The position numbers and the translations under genes are program-made. The notes under the pieces are model-generated. The model was not told the origin of the DNA and ran no database searches. It saw nothing but the letters and a program-made list of their open reading frames with translations. A stretch of 64,000 nucleotides of DNA. It comes from Kappaphycus alvarezii (taxonomy: Eukaryota; Rhodophyta; Florideophyceae; Gigartinales; Solieriaceae). Of the stretch, positions 33,688 through 45,211 are shown piece by piece. The stretch covers positions 248,001-312,000 of the forward strand of contig NADL03000682.1 in the NCBI GenBank assembly GCA_002205965.3. Reading direction: 5' to 3'. Positions within the stretch are counted from its first letter, which is position 1; the number at the start of each line of letters is the position of its first letter.

Positions 33688-35061
33688 TTGGTCCCCTTTC
33701 CGTTTGGACTATTACCTTATCTCGGTACGTCCCTAAAAGTTTTTCGCATATATAGAATGAGACCCTGCAGATTATTTTCTAGGCCTAATTTGTGTATCAA
33801 AAACTGTAATATGATTCCTGTGGTGGATCCCACAAATGTCATTTTACAATTTATGGTAACAATCGTGAATACTTGGAAGAGCATCTTTACATGTGCTTAA
33901 TGTTCTAATGGTAAAAGCAAAGAGAAGGCTGTAAGATGTTTTGGCTATTTCTATGGTGATAAAAGATCGACGAGGGCCAAAATTATAGCTAGACAGCCCT
34001 TGAATTAAAATGGCTGTTACCTTAACGTATTTCGTCCTCGGCGTGCCAAGGAGTATGCAAGGGCAGTAGACTACGATGGGATTATTGGAGTTTGCATCAA
34101 AGAAGGTTTTCTATTGCAGGATTTATCTGGTTCAGTGGTTAGTGTGTGCATTCTGTAGGAGAACTCAAGAAGAGGACAGGATGCTCTACAAAGCAGAGAA
34201 AGGTGGCAAATGTCTCCCGCACATCTTTTATATCAAAATTTCTTTTGCTTCTAGCAATCTAAACGATACAGTTGGGTATGAAGTCAAGAATTGTGGGACA
34301 ATCCAGTCGTTGGCTTTCCGACGAGTGGAAAGTTATATAGAAAAGCTATTTTTGAATCCTACAAAAACTGTCCGAAGCATACCAATATTGGATCTCCATT
34401 GCAGTCTGTTCATGTTGAAGACAGGAACCTCGGTAGTTAATGGAGAAAAGCTTCCACAATATTTTGTAAATGATAACTTTGTAAGAAGAGAACCTCTCCA
34501 CAATGACTTGAAAGACCGCGACAGCGGCCGTGAAGACGGAAGAGCTATAATCTTATTGCCATAGGACAGGTAATCTCGACAATCAGCGTCCTGAGAATCC
34601 TCACCTGGCCAATTGTTGCGGAAAGAGGGTCAATATGGTCATCAACTATCATGTGTAATACAGCCCGCTGCATGGCTTTCCTGAAAGTGATTTTTTAAGC
34701 AGCCTAGTTTTTTCCCATTATGGTATCTGTATACCTTTTAGTCGATTTGGGAGTCAGAAAAAATTTAGGACAAAAGCGAATTATATGATAGTACCAAACC
34801 TGTACCCCTAGAAAAATATGCTATGATAAGGGACAACAATTGAATACAGTAGAGCATCTGAATCTGAGAGAAATTTTGAATTTGGATGCGATTGGCAAAT
34901 CGATAGTTTGCTTTTTGTTACTATGCGGTGGTATTAGTAGATATCAGTACAAGTCAAAGTTTGGGTTGATACCAGGAGTAACTCAGAAACCCTTGTATGA
35001 CGGCCACATCAATTTCAGCCCTGATCGATGCGCAGCGGACGTGGGTATGGCACCCAGATAA
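33688..35061 (+). pseudogene. Decayed coding block, family unknown
   Basis: Consecutive plus-strand frames cover most of this stretch: 33688-33900, 34076-34564 (162 codons) and 34840-35061. Between them frames such as AVDYDGIIGVCIKEG (near 34070) look protein-like. The 162-codon frame has no motif I can name. Similar codon texture and the small gaps suggest one ancient gene broken by stops and shifts, but this is inference. Confidence 0.3.
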
Positions 35062-35087
35062 TCACCTTGAAGAAGGATTTTTTAGTA

Positions 35088-35187
35088 GTCTCTCTCGTCC
35101 ATCCAATTCCTTTGAGTTCATTTTATAGTGAGAAGTTTGTCTCTTTCGTCCATCCAATTCCTTTGAGTTCATTTTATAGTGAGAAGT
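35088..35187 (+). repeat. 51-bp direct tandem duplication
   Basis: Two adjacent units beginning GTCTCT(C/T)TCGTCCATCC and ending GTGAGAAGT are almost identical, with one internal substitution and a small difference at the end. The near identity makes it a much younger event than the surrounding repeats. Confidence 0.9.
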
Positions 35188-35214
35188 AAGCTCTTTTCTT
35201 CTTTTAGATCTAGT

Positions 35215-35480
35215 CTAAAAGTCTGTATGAGCTGATTAGGCTGCTACATCCTCTAGGGATCATGCAAGTTGGTAGAAAACTTCAAGTGCACACCCAAGCT
35301 GTCCCGAAATTGAAAGACAACTTCTGCTCTGAGTAAATATTTTTGCACGCCAGCCTCTAAGCATCGTTGGCAGACCGCTCCACTTCTGTTCTTCCATATA
35401 CCCTATCGTTCCCACTCTCTTTCTAATCTCTTCTCGTCTCCAGAATCATACTTGGGTATAATCTTGTCCTGTTCACCCCT
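35215..35480 (+). repeat. Family B dispersed repeat, copy 5 (3' part only)
   Basis: Matches 2350-2600 of copy 1: AAAAGTCTGTATGAGCTGAT, ATGCAAGTTGG, a CTTCAAG(T/C) block and the polypyrimidine end with CTCTCTTT. The acidic coding segment is absent. Confidence 0.5.
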
Positions 35481-36109
35481 TTTTTCTTGAAAATATGGTG
35501 CGTAGAATATTTAACTGGAAAGATTATTGGTTTTCAATGGCCTCCAAGAATAAAAAACAAACCATTTTTCTCTTTTCTGGAAAAATTTTTGCGTCGAATC
35601 TATTATCATGTCATAGACTATTGGTTACAAATCTTTACGAATTCTAAGAACAAAAATCTGCAATGAGTGTTCCACTCCATTTGATCGGAATCTCAAATAA
35701 CTTGGACGAAAATCAATAAATTCTTTCCCGCGATAGCTTGAGCCCCATTGATGGCTAGTTTATAACTTCCAGGGAGCATTAAGTGCGTATAGACCGGTCA
35801 AGCTTACAATTTCTATCAATTTTGAGCTTCTCAAAGCGTTTTGTGACACTAAAGACGTTTAAAGATGTCCGTCGGATCAATGATCTCATTGATGATTTAT
35901 TATGGAAGTGAATGGCTACGCAGGACGAGGATATACACAGTATCTTTAGGTTACTGGAGCTTGAATCTTCCGTTCACAATATGCTCGTCATGAAGACGAC
36001 GGAACCATGCCCCATGTTACACCTCATGAATATCTTTGTGAATTACTTCATGTTGCCTTCCGGGAAGAATTTTTACAAAGGTATGAAGAGAAACTGATGG
36101 TGTCGGATA
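35481..36109. other. No clear gene
   Basis: The interval before family B copy 3. The frame at 35912-36097 (LELESSVHNMLVMKT) is open, but nothing supports it beyond proximity to the repeat. Confidence 0.3.
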
Positions 36110-36720
36110 GGTATCAATTGTCATCAGAAGAGATGCTCAGAACCAATTGCCTCAACCAGGAGGTTTTCCAAGCGCAAAAACGCTACAGCGGTAAAGTTGA
36201 GAAAACAGGAAGAGATGATAGGAAAGGCAGTTGAGAGTGCTACAAGCGAATTTAGATAAGGCACAGTGTACTAAATATCCCATGTGAACAGCGTAAGAAA
36301 AATAGTTGTTTAGTCTGGACTTGACTCTGAACTTCCCAACTACTTGGTAGTTGAATTTTTCTGCTATTTTGCTTGAGCTCCACAGGAGGAAGCAGTTCAA
36401 TCAAATTCTATAGAATTTTGGTAGTATGAAAGCCTCAAACAAACATGCTAAGTACCGCCATATGCATGAAATGGAATCGTGTGAAGAAAAAACGACTAAC
36501 AACAAATAATATCAAGATACGTGTGTAGATTTTCTTCTCACAATCTTATCCCTCAAGATAAGATCTAATCAATTACTCCAAAATATTCAAACCTTCAATG
36601 AAGTCCACAAGTATTCGTTCGAGTGGTTCTTGGCTTAAAATAGCCTCCAACTGCAATATCTAAATCATTAAAAATATCTTTATTCAGCTCCACTACCGGT
36701 GCCCGCGGGCATCTCCAATT
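36110..36720 (-). repeat. Family B dispersed repeat, copy 3
   Basis: In minus orientation it contains the acidic segment (DIFNDLDI near 36680, then ILE-stop-LIRSYLEG and a stop near 36550), the post-stop region (36250-36500) and the distal block (36110-36235). The same order is found in the 37868-38500 copy in the same orientation, about 1.76 kb away. Confidence 0.6.
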
Positions 36721-37867
36721 ACCTCCTTACATATGTACAGTTTGAAACCCTTCAAATCTGTGGAACATGAGCATTACCTATGCCTGCGCTGCAGCGCTAC
36801 TGTATAATACACTAAGTCCTTTTTGAAAATACTTTAAAATAAAATTATTAATACAGTTCCTGCTCAATCTAAACAGCACGCCAGCTTATCCAGATCAGCA
36901 TGTCAACTCAGCCAGAGCTGTAATAAGATTTTTTGTTCGCCAATTGATAATATCAGTTTCAGCAGACCACATCTACAGCGGCCTCCAATTAGCTACGCTC
37001 ACGCAGAAGATAAGGAATTTTAATGCCTTGCACAAATCAGCACTGGGAAAGAACTGGTACTAACTCTATCAAGATGGTACTAAGAATACTTTAACCCTGA
37101 AGGGTTTCTTACTGACATCAATAAAATCAAAGATATCGAGGCCGCAAGCTAAGAGAAACTGTGGAAAGATCGATAGAATTTGAAAGGGACAATTTTACTT
37201 CTAAAAATGAGGGACAAGGGCTGTTAGGAGAGAGCGGAGGCGCAAAAGGACCGCAAATCAAGCCATCAACGTGCTAAAACTTCGAATTGTGCCCAAGGAA
37301 GGCCATTTCTATTCTTTTGTGCCCTGAGATATCCATAAAAGAGGCTAAAAAGCTCTTTAACAGAAAGAACCCAAAAGCCCCAGCGGGCTTAAGGTTTTTT
37401 TTACAGGAATCAAGAGGCTCTTGAATTTTAAGGACTGAAACGGGACAATTGGCAGTCGAGACAGCGTTTGCATAACTGCTAAACCTGCAGAACTGGTTAA
37501 CGTCGGCATTTGAGGTTACTATGAAGTGCAACGTGCTTTACTGAGCTAGAAGCATCTGAGAAAGCCGAAAAAATCACATTATTTTTGTTGCGATCTTTCC
37601 GATCAGAGAGACAACTGTCGTGGACCTATCAGTGGACAGTACCAACGAAATACTATAAGGTACAGTTAATATGAAGAATAGGGTCTCGATTAATCTCTTG
37701 TCATCGGAATATCCGATGCGTTTACGCCATATATAAATAATTGTCTCACATGAGACTAGGGAAAACGTCCTCTTCTCCCGGCACCTACTGATACCCTTTG
37801 ATTTCGATGTGGAAGGAAACCTTGTACTTGCGAGAACGCAGTACTGATACAAGGACTTCTGATAGTG
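36721..37867. other. Spacer between family B copies; no clear gene
   Basis: Contains open frames at 37274-37531 and 37574-37852 (both minus) without recognisable motifs. The second lies where the family B element might extend past its distal block, but it has no counterpart in the other copies that I could align. Confidence 0.3.
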
Positions 37868-38500
37868 GTAAAATGTCTGGAGAAGAGAAAATCAGAATCA
37901 ATTACCTTAAGAAGGAGGTATTTCAAGCGACAATAGTGCTACCGTGGTATAGTTGAAAGAAAAAAGGTATGTACAGGGATGAAAGTTGAAAGACCTATAC
38001 AAGGAGCAGAATTTGCCACTGATGGTCTATGACCAAGATAAAAAATGGGTCTTGGGTGTGAAGTTGAATCTCAAATTCCTACAGATTTGGACTTGACTTG
38101 AATTTTTCTGCCAACTTGATTGACCTCCACAAGAGAACGCAGCTTATTCAGCTTCAATAGATTTTTTGGCTAATCTTGGAGTCTTAAATAAACGTACTAA
38201 GAGCCAAAAATGCATCCAATGAAATCGTGTGAACGAAAATGACTAACAGAAGGTACTCTCAGGATAAATATCTAGATTCTTCCGTCATATCCTACCCCTC
38301 TAGATCAGAGCCAAAGAGTTCCCCCAAAATATCCATCTCAACCAAGCAGCCCCAAAGATATCCGCTAACGGCTTACAATTCTCTATTTCCTCCAGGGAGA
38401 TACGTCAACCACTAAAGATGCCCCCATCCGGTTTCAGCGTCGGGACCACCTGGTCCATGCTGTCCCGCCCCTTCCTACGATTCCAGGACTTTGAGTGTAT
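37868..38500 (-). repeat. Family B dispersed repeat, copy 2
   Basis: Minus-strand alignment with copy 1 covers MDQVVPT, PDG-x-IFS, ISLEEIENC, a one-base frameshift, then MDILGELFGSDLEG and stop, followed by the post-stop tail and the distal block (GGTAGCAC then GTCGCTTG). Upstream of it (38500-38780) the minus strand is GGA-rich, as in copy 1. Confidence 0.65.
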
Positions 38501-39379
38501 CCCTCTACCCCAACCTCCTCGTCCTTTTCTTCACAATCCTTTTCATCTTTGTCGGAAGAGTCAGAGATCACGATAACTCCCGAAGTGTCCAATTCGTTCT
38601 CCACAGCAACTCCCTCACCGTTTCACACTAGTGGCTATCACGGTTCCATCCAGTCCTCCTCTTCATCCTCCTTTTCCTCTCCTCCTTTACCTCCTCTGAC
38701 TCCTCGAAGCAATGCCAGCAGACCCACTCTCGAACGCGTTCCAGGTGCAATCCTCTGCAGTAATCATCATTTAGGTGTTTAATTAGCCACCAGGGCCAGC
38801 GCGTTAAGTGAGCGGCGGCCTCGGAATGAATTCGCGATGGTGATGGAGGGGCTGAAGTTGGTTAAAGTGAAAGTACCAAAGAGTTAAGAAGCCGATGGGT
38901 TACTTGATGGTGGGTGGTTTACCTCAAAGACGTCGACTCCGAACTTCAGATAGTGCGTCATATTCGAAAAGTTTCACGACCTTGGACGAAATAAAAAATT
39001 TCATTCAATGCCGCGCTTTGAGCTTGCATTCAATCAGTAAAATTGAGTTTAGAGTTCTTTTCTGTAAAAAGAGGACCAAAATGCTCAAAAACAGAAATAG
39101 AGTTGTACAAAGAATTTGGATTCAGAGAGAAAATCATTTTCATCATTTTGATCGTAAACAAATTGATTGGAAGATTTTTTTTGAAAATTCATGGAGAAGG
39201 GGAATACAAAAGTTTTGTGGAGGACCAGAGTCTTACAGAAAGGAACATTTTGTAGAAAAACCTTCAACTACGTAGACTATTTACTCATATCAAAGTTGGG
39301 AAGGGGAAATGTGAGTGATTTAATTTTGAAATATATGGTCGGTTGTGGCCCAGAATATCCTACAGGATTTCTAAGTGTT
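38501..39379. other. Low-complexity TCC/Ser tract, then an unrecognised ORF
   Basis: 38495-38782 encodes a Ser/Pro-rich chain on the plus strand that is probably the reverse of the GGA-rich 5' part of family B copy 2. 38895-39275 is open on the plus strand (126 codons, Lys/Arg/Phe-rich) with no recognisable domain. The 39325-39352 block is the third copy of the short repeat seen at 8.5 and 8.9 kb. Confidence 0.35.
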
Positions 39380-39570
39380 TTATATTTGGAAAATACACCA
39401 GATCTATCTCACAGTTTTCCAGACAACCGCAATCGACTCGTAAAGGTATTTAGACATAGTAATTGGGAAGAAACTACCCTCCTTTAAAGGCTTCATTTAC
39501 CCCAGTCATCAAGCAGAATGCGTGAGAAGTGATTGAGGCAAGTCTGCAGAAAGATCAGCACGACTGGTGC
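39380..39570 (-). mobile_element. LINE subfamily I' C-terminal codons plus 3' tail
   Basis: On the minus strand it reads SHAFCLMTGVNEAF, then a 3' UTR with GGTTGTCTGGAAAA, TGTGAGATAGATC and a terminal TATTTTCCAAATATAAAAC. The parts correspond in order to the complete tail at 61350-61577. Confidence 0.65.
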
Positions 39571-39732
39571 ATAGTGAAGCAGAGTTTTACGGTGCGACTG
39601 GGTATTTCACGGCATTAGATAATTGACTACCAACTGAGTCCAATGTAGAAGACGAGGTCCTACAGAAAAATGCAACATGGGCTCGCAGTAGGCTCGCATA
39701 GTTTCGATAAAAAGTAAACCAACCTGTAGACA

Positions 39733-40344
39733 ATGCCCGATCAAGTTATAGAGCAGTGAATCCCGTCTGCTTTCACAACCCAACTCAAACGCATGCTTGA
39801 CATGTATGCAGAATTTTTCTCAGTCAAGATGGGCGCGGACCCATTTGTTGACGTACACCCACTGAAGAAATACCGCATGGCAGACTTCAAAACTAGGGAG
39901 GAATTTTGGGATATTTTAATGCAAAGGAAGATGTGATCGGTTATATCCACGCCGCTAGTTCCTTATGGGAGATAAGTTGTTACCGATAGGTAACACCAAA
40001 TGAACTTCCTTACAGGGCTGGCTCAATGTCATCGCTTTTTTATGACATCAAAAATAGCGACGCCCTCCGCGGTGCAAGAGAGTTACAACACAAGAAGGAT
40101 TTATCCTATCTTTCATACCCTGAAACAATTTTGCAAAAGATAAGAAGCCCACTTGCGTATTGCCAATGTCTATGAAGGCTTCGAGAAATGGTTCGAGGGA
40201 CTGAACGTGAGTAGCGAGGAATTTGTTCGCCCCTTCCGAGGAACCGACTGGGGCATTTACGACACGCTTACCTCGCTATATTATTGCTTCAGCTCCTTCG
40301 GCTCTATGCATTGCACGGGCGCCGGCGTCACTGTAGGCCACTAG
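39733..40344 (+). pseudogene. Unidentified coding remnant cut by the element A LTR
   Basis: A plus-strand frame reads PSAFTTQLKRMLDMYAEFFS, then VDVHPLKKYRMADFKTREEF, FWDILMQRKM (to about 39937). A further frame (40153-40344) reads VYEGFEKWFEGLNVSSEEF and runs into the TGTGG start of the LTR. The wording is more protein-like than chance. No family was recognised. It may be a fragment of a host gene or of another element interrupted by the insertion. Confidence 0.3.
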
Positions 40345-40895
40345 TGTGGAAATTAAAAAAATATTTTTACAAGTATTGGAAAACTATTTAGTTAGTTTTC
40401 CATATCGAATACAGTGATGGAAAATTGTGGAACAATATTTTATCAGAGCCACATACTTTTTTATTTATTGTGAATCATCGAAAATAGTTTTATCTGTTCT
40501 TCACTGGTCCATATTTTATACTGTATTACAAATGAAGCAATTTCTATTTCTGTTAGTTGGTTTTTAAACTCTGCAGTTAGAATAACTGGAATTATATTAT
40601 CAGCAAACTACTATTTGGATTAGTGCGCAGCTGGAAAATTATTCTTTACTTATTTTTGTGCATGAATTGGGCCTACAATAATTATTACACTGCTGAAACC
40701 ATCTTTGTGGCGTTCTACTCTGATCTGCGACATAAACAGTCTTAGGCTGTTGGAAAGTTTTAGCAAGCCTCAGGCCATCGACCTTTCCCCATCGACCAAT
40801 AAATATTGATTTACTTTTTATTGTTATTCTCAGTCCTGTTGAGGTAATTTATTGTTCATTTATTGGAATTACGTATTTTAGATCCACGCACATCA
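40345..40895 (+). repeat. Element A 5' LTR
   Basis: Begins TGTGGAAATT and ends CACATCA. It aligns along its whole length with 44434-44981 and with 54087-54611 (minus). Shared landmarks include TGTGGAACAATATTTTATCA, GTGAATCATCGAAAATA and ACAATAATTATTA. Confidence 0.85.
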
Positions 40896-40911
40896 CTTTT
40901 GTTCCATAATT

Positions 40912-41205
40912 ATGGGCCTAGATCGCCCCGAACTACCTCCAAGGCAATCATTTTCGTGTGATCTCAAAACAGCTCCATGGAAGAGCGGTAAAGGACCCTA
41001 CGACAAATATTTTGTTGCTGCACACAAATGTAAATCTGTCCATGATTTATTAAAAGCATCTAATTCCAAAAAGGTTCCGAAACTTTTACATGGCCTTATT
41101 TACAATCACAATTATATGGAAGAGCGCTTTGTGTCTGTAAAAGAATTCCCAATACATACTTTCAATCTGAAATGGTGCACTGGCAATTGCCCAAGCTATT
41201 CATAA
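40912..41205 (+). pseudogene. Element A gag N-terminal part
   Basis: The 97-codon frame starts MGLDRPELPPRQSFSCDLK 16 bases after the LTR. Element B has the counterpart MGPDRPEIPSRPKFSWDLH. Shared words are WK/T-GKGP-Y/Q, KYF, AHKC/KSV. This is the expected position of gag. After 41205 the sense continues only through stops. Confidence 0.6.
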
Positions 41206-41649
41206 GGTTGATTCACTATCAAAATATCTGATACAGTTAAAAAGATCCTGAATCTTTTGCAGACAACTCGCGGTTATAATGAGTCTCTCAAAAAGTTTTG
41301 AATCACGGGTTGATGCTCAAATTACTCGATTTCATTCATCTACTTGCACTTCGAAATTACCTGAAGCACTGGTATCATTTATAATCCTGGATAACACGAA
41401 GATTGAATCAATCCAGCGAGTGTCTATTTTGGCTGATGCATCTCCGAAGCACAATAAATAAGCCCATATAGAAAAGGAAAAAAATTTAAATTAATCAAAA
41501 TTCCGAAATATCACTTAATATTCGGGCATGAGATAAACTAGAAAACATGACACAAGATTATGGGAATTTGCAAAAATATTTTTCTTCAAATGAATTAAAT
41601 ATTTCATACGAAGAAAAGAAAAAATTTCAATAAAACCTCCAAGAAAAAC

Positions 41650-42042
41650 TTACCTCCTGAAAACTTCACTGCACTCAAGGCGAAATCAACCTGTGATAGA
41701 TGTCGTGAAATTGGACATTTGGCTTATGGAAAAGAAAAATACAAGGATACAAAAAAAATTGAAAGGGTCATCATCGAAAATGGAAAAGCGAAAAATATTA
41801 AAAGCAAACATATACCTGGTTCAGTAACAGTTCATATGGATTCAACTGTGATTGATTCTCCGTCCAAAGAGTTTTATTCAAGTCGTTTCCTTGATGATGG
41901 AGCACGGTGTAGTGGAATGAGAACTATTGAACTACGAGCACTTTTAAATTTTATTTTACCTGAATGGAATGGAAATCTAGATGATCTCCGGAATTTATCA
42001 AAGAAACACCCTTCCATCAATATGCAAATGGGGCTCATTTAG
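41650..42042 (+). pseudogene. Element A zinc knuckle and protease
   Basis: CDRCREIGHLAYGK (about 41692-41733) resembles a CCHC knuckle lacking its last Cys in the standard position. Downstream, FLDDGARCSGM (41887-41919) matches FTRSLTDDGAPYSGM in element B and has the D-(D/S/T)-GA core of a retroviral-type aspartic protease, followed by ELRALLNF and PEWNGN. The protease reading is inference from this core and its position. Confidence 0.55.
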
Positions 42043-42559
42043 TAAAAAAAGAGAAAAATTGTCTCTATATTTCTATCAGCTATTTCAGATAATGTTAATC
42101 AGGTTGAAATTAGGCATTTGATAATTATCGGGTCATCGCAATTAATTATTGACAGAAATGATACAAAAGAGTCAAATATTTTAATATGACAGGTAACAAC
42201 GTAGAGTTCAATTCCGCAAATAATTCGACTGATTAAATAGCATTAGTGGATCATGTTCATAATTGTAATGTTCCTGGAAGTGTATGTATACAAACCTGCG
42301 ACAGTATAGAAAATTCATTTCTATCGACAATATGTTTCAACAATATCAGTATAACAAAGAAATCTATCTCCGACGGAAAAAGAAAATAACTAATTAATAA
42401 GGTCCTCAAACATGTATGTGGTCACTGAAAATATGATGATATAAATTTTTTATTACAAGTAAATTTTATCTGGGACGATGAATGCACAAAATACTTATCA
42501 AACATAGTTTACTCTTGCAAGTTTTGCGATGTCATGGAAAAATCATCTTACCCACGTGC

Positions 42560-44330
42560 AGTATCCATAAGTTCTCTATCTCACGCTTGTGTGTGGGGAT
42601 CACTTCTTTGAGAAATTTGGATATTATCACATCATAGGCTCAGTTACCAGATATGCTACTGTTGATATTGTTCCCTCCTTTATAATGGAAATTGTATTAA
42701 TTCTGTTGAAACTCTCTGTTAACACACTTTTGAGAACATAATAATATATCATGCTTTTGAAAATGATATTGTAAAACCTATATAAAGGAAAAGGGTTCTT
42801 ATTTCGCCCTATTGGTTCTCGCTGCCACAACAAAAACTCTATTGAATCGAAACAAAAAAATGTAGAGAGATATATAACTACGATAAAAACTATCTGGAGC
42901 ACATGGAAATGGTACTCTCCGCGTTGCTAGAATGTTTCAAATATCGAATGGTTTATAAAGCAACGATGTTTTCTCTTCATACTAGCTCGCCACTGGTTGC
43001 ACCAGACCGATCGATAATAATAGTGCTCAAAATATTTCAAATGATTTGAAAGTTCTCATGATGAGCTAATTGTCAAAAGGAAATTAAGCCTTATCCTGAA
43101 ACCGATATTCAAGGTAATATTGGCGATATTGTGGAAATTTTTATTAACCCGCCAAACCTAAAAAAAGGATCGCATTTATCTCCAAAAACAGACGTCAAGT
43201 TCGACAAAAATCCCTTATTGTTACAATTTCTAGATCTACTGGAAGATTTACTAAAGGCAATTAAAGATGATCGTCACTAAGTCTCGCCAAATGAACTTGC
43301 GTGTCAAAATCAAAAATAAAATGATTTATTGGACGAGTCAATTGATAATTCTGTTGATGAAATTTCAAAACAATGTGAGCAATTAAGTACTCATGAAATA
43401 CATTATTTTAGAATCTGGAAATGTAATATGTCTTTAACATGTACGATTGAAACCGAATTTAGCTTTCTTAAGCCTGAAAAACTAATTAAACTTCCATTGA
43501 ATGCAAATAGTACAGTTGATGCTCATGGAATTGAATTACTACCTGGAACATAATTTGAATATTCGGAAAAACGGGATATGGATCTTTATTATAAGATGTT
43601 TGGATCTAAATAGTTTTATTTCATCAAGCATCGGGAATTTAATCTCATATGACTTTAAATACATACACCACAGAAGGGAACAATGTTTTCAAAGCTTGTT
43701 TTAAAATTCATTTGCGAAAAAGTTCCTTAGTACTCAAATATAATACCCAGTCACAGTTTATGCAATATAAAAACTCTAGATGATGTAAAATATTACTGCG
43801 AGGCACGAATTGCTCCGCGTAGAAATGAGGACTAGAAAAAAATTAAAAAGCAGACTCATAAGCTTGTTATTCAATGGCAGTTAGAATTATTCTATCTACT
43901 ACTACAATTTTGAAATGAAATCTATCAAAACGCGATATCAATCAGCATTTTTACAATTTGGATCAGCACTACGAAGTTTATATGTAAAAAAATACTCGAG
44001 AACTCACGGAAAATATTTTTTTGATCTAGTTGACGCGAATAGTAAATGGCAGTTGCATTGGGATAATGATTTTTGGGTCTTGGTTTAAAATCGTAAGTTT
44101 ATATCCTTCAATTATTTTATGTTTTCCAAAGGGTCATTATTACAACCCGTAGTGAGTTTAGTTGATGGTATTCGTCTTACTGGACAGTATAAAACTTAGG
44201 GAAACATTCATTCAAGAACTTAAGAAATTTTATAAGCTTGGTACAATCGTACAAACTTCTGGATCATTTCATTTCAGTTGAGTTGAAACTAAGAGATAGA
44301 TGTATATATGATATCAAAAAAACTACTTTC
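42560..44330 (+). pseudogene. Element A integrase, linker and RT start, fragmentary
   Basis: IGSVTRYATVDIVPSFIME (near 42640) and RPIGSRCHNKNSIESKQK (near 42820) fit an integrase core, the latter around the expected catalytic Glu. GNIGDIVEIFI (near 43118) parallels INVGDIVKFFSS in element B. 43329-43553 encodes LKPEKLIKLPLN then DAHGIELLPGT, conserved with element B. KLRETFIQELKKFYKLGTI (about 44195-44250) looks like the opening W-x-AI-x-EL block of a copia RT; the rest of RT and RNase H is absent before the 3' LTR. Confidence 0.5.
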
Positions 44331-44419
44331 GAGTGAAGTATCAATTCAAATGGATATAAAAAAAATGTCTTGTGAATTATTTCAGTCAGCAGGATAGTTA
44401 TATATGCTATTCATATTTT

Positions 44420-44433
44420 CAAATGGGAAGTGG
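44420..44433 (+). promoter_or_regulatory. Element A polypurine tract
   Basis: AAATGGGAAGTGG lies immediately before the TGTG start of the 3' LTR, where plus-strand DNA synthesis is primed in LTR elements. Confidence 0.55.
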
Positions 44434-44981
44434 TGTGAAAACTAGAAAAATATTTTCGCAAGTATTGGGAACTTATATAGTTGGTTTTTCATATCTAACA
44501 TAGCGAGGAAAAATTGTGGAACAATATTTTATCAGAGTCCAACACTTTTTATTTATTGTGAATCATCGAAAATAATTTTATCTATTCTTCACTGGCCCAC
44601 TTTTTGTACTTTATTACATTTGAAGCAATTTTTGCGTCTTTCAATTGATTTTTAAATTCTGCAGTTAAAACTATCGGAATTATATTGCCAGTACAATATT
44701 ATTCTGTCTAATGACCTGGAAAATTATTTTTTAACTATTTTTGGGCATAACTTTGGTCTACAATAATTATTATACTGTTGGAACCGTCTTTGTGGCTTTC
44801 TACTCTGACCTGCGGCATAAATAATCTTGGGCTGCTTTAAAATTTTAGCAGGCCTTATTCCATAGACTTGCCACCGTCTATCAATAAATATTGGGTTTCT
44901 TCTTATTGTTATTCGAAGTCCTACTCAGGTAATGTTTTATTCACTTATTTGGAATTGCCTACTTTAGATATACACACATCA
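44434..44981 (+). repeat. Element A 3' LTR
   Basis: Begins TGTGAAAACT and ends CACATCA. About 80 percent identical by eye to the 5' LTR, with scattered substitutions and small indels, indicating an old insertion. Confidence 0.85.
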
Positions 44982-44989
44982 TTTAATTT

Positions 44990-45211
44990 TTACAACCAGA
45001 CCGTACATTTGGGCAGGGATAGGTGTAGACCCTTGCTGGTGACATTGATGGACGAGAGTATTTCGACAACGAAGGCGGTTTGGTCGTGGTACGCGATAAT
45101 GTACCTGTCTTCTTGGTACCATACATAGAGCAGCAAGTTACCCACGGTGATGGCTTTCTTGTTACCCGATCGTAGTAGCCCCCGGATCTTAAGTATGACG
45201 GGGTGCAGTAC
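44990..45211 (-). mobile_element. LINE RT fragment (motif C region), family I-like
   Basis: On the minus strand it reads LHPVILKIRGLL, then LLLYVWYQEDRYIIAYHDQ, VVEILSSI and GLHLSLPKC. LINE-1 reads LHPIALKIKELL, LLLELWYHDDGYIVAKHE, VIEVLSSP and GLHLAVSKC. The active-site YHDD has become YQED. The match starts exactly at the copia-2 LTR boundary (45212), so the LINE was cut there. Confidence 0.8.

Larger units (their letters stand above)
40345..44981 (+). mobile_element. Element A: copia-like LTR retrotransposon with 550-bp LTRs, RT deleted
   Basis: The two LTRs (551 and 548 bases) enclose gag, a zinc knuckle, an aspartic protease, integrase remnants, an integrase-RT linker and only the first residues of RT. 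Integrase before RT is the Ty1/copia order (family knowledge). A purine-rich tract abuts the 3' LTR. The body is too decayed for activity. A second copy in opposite orientation lies at 51250-54611. No target-site duplication was found: ACTAG precedes the 5' LTR, TTTAA follows the 3' LTR. Confidence 0.8.
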
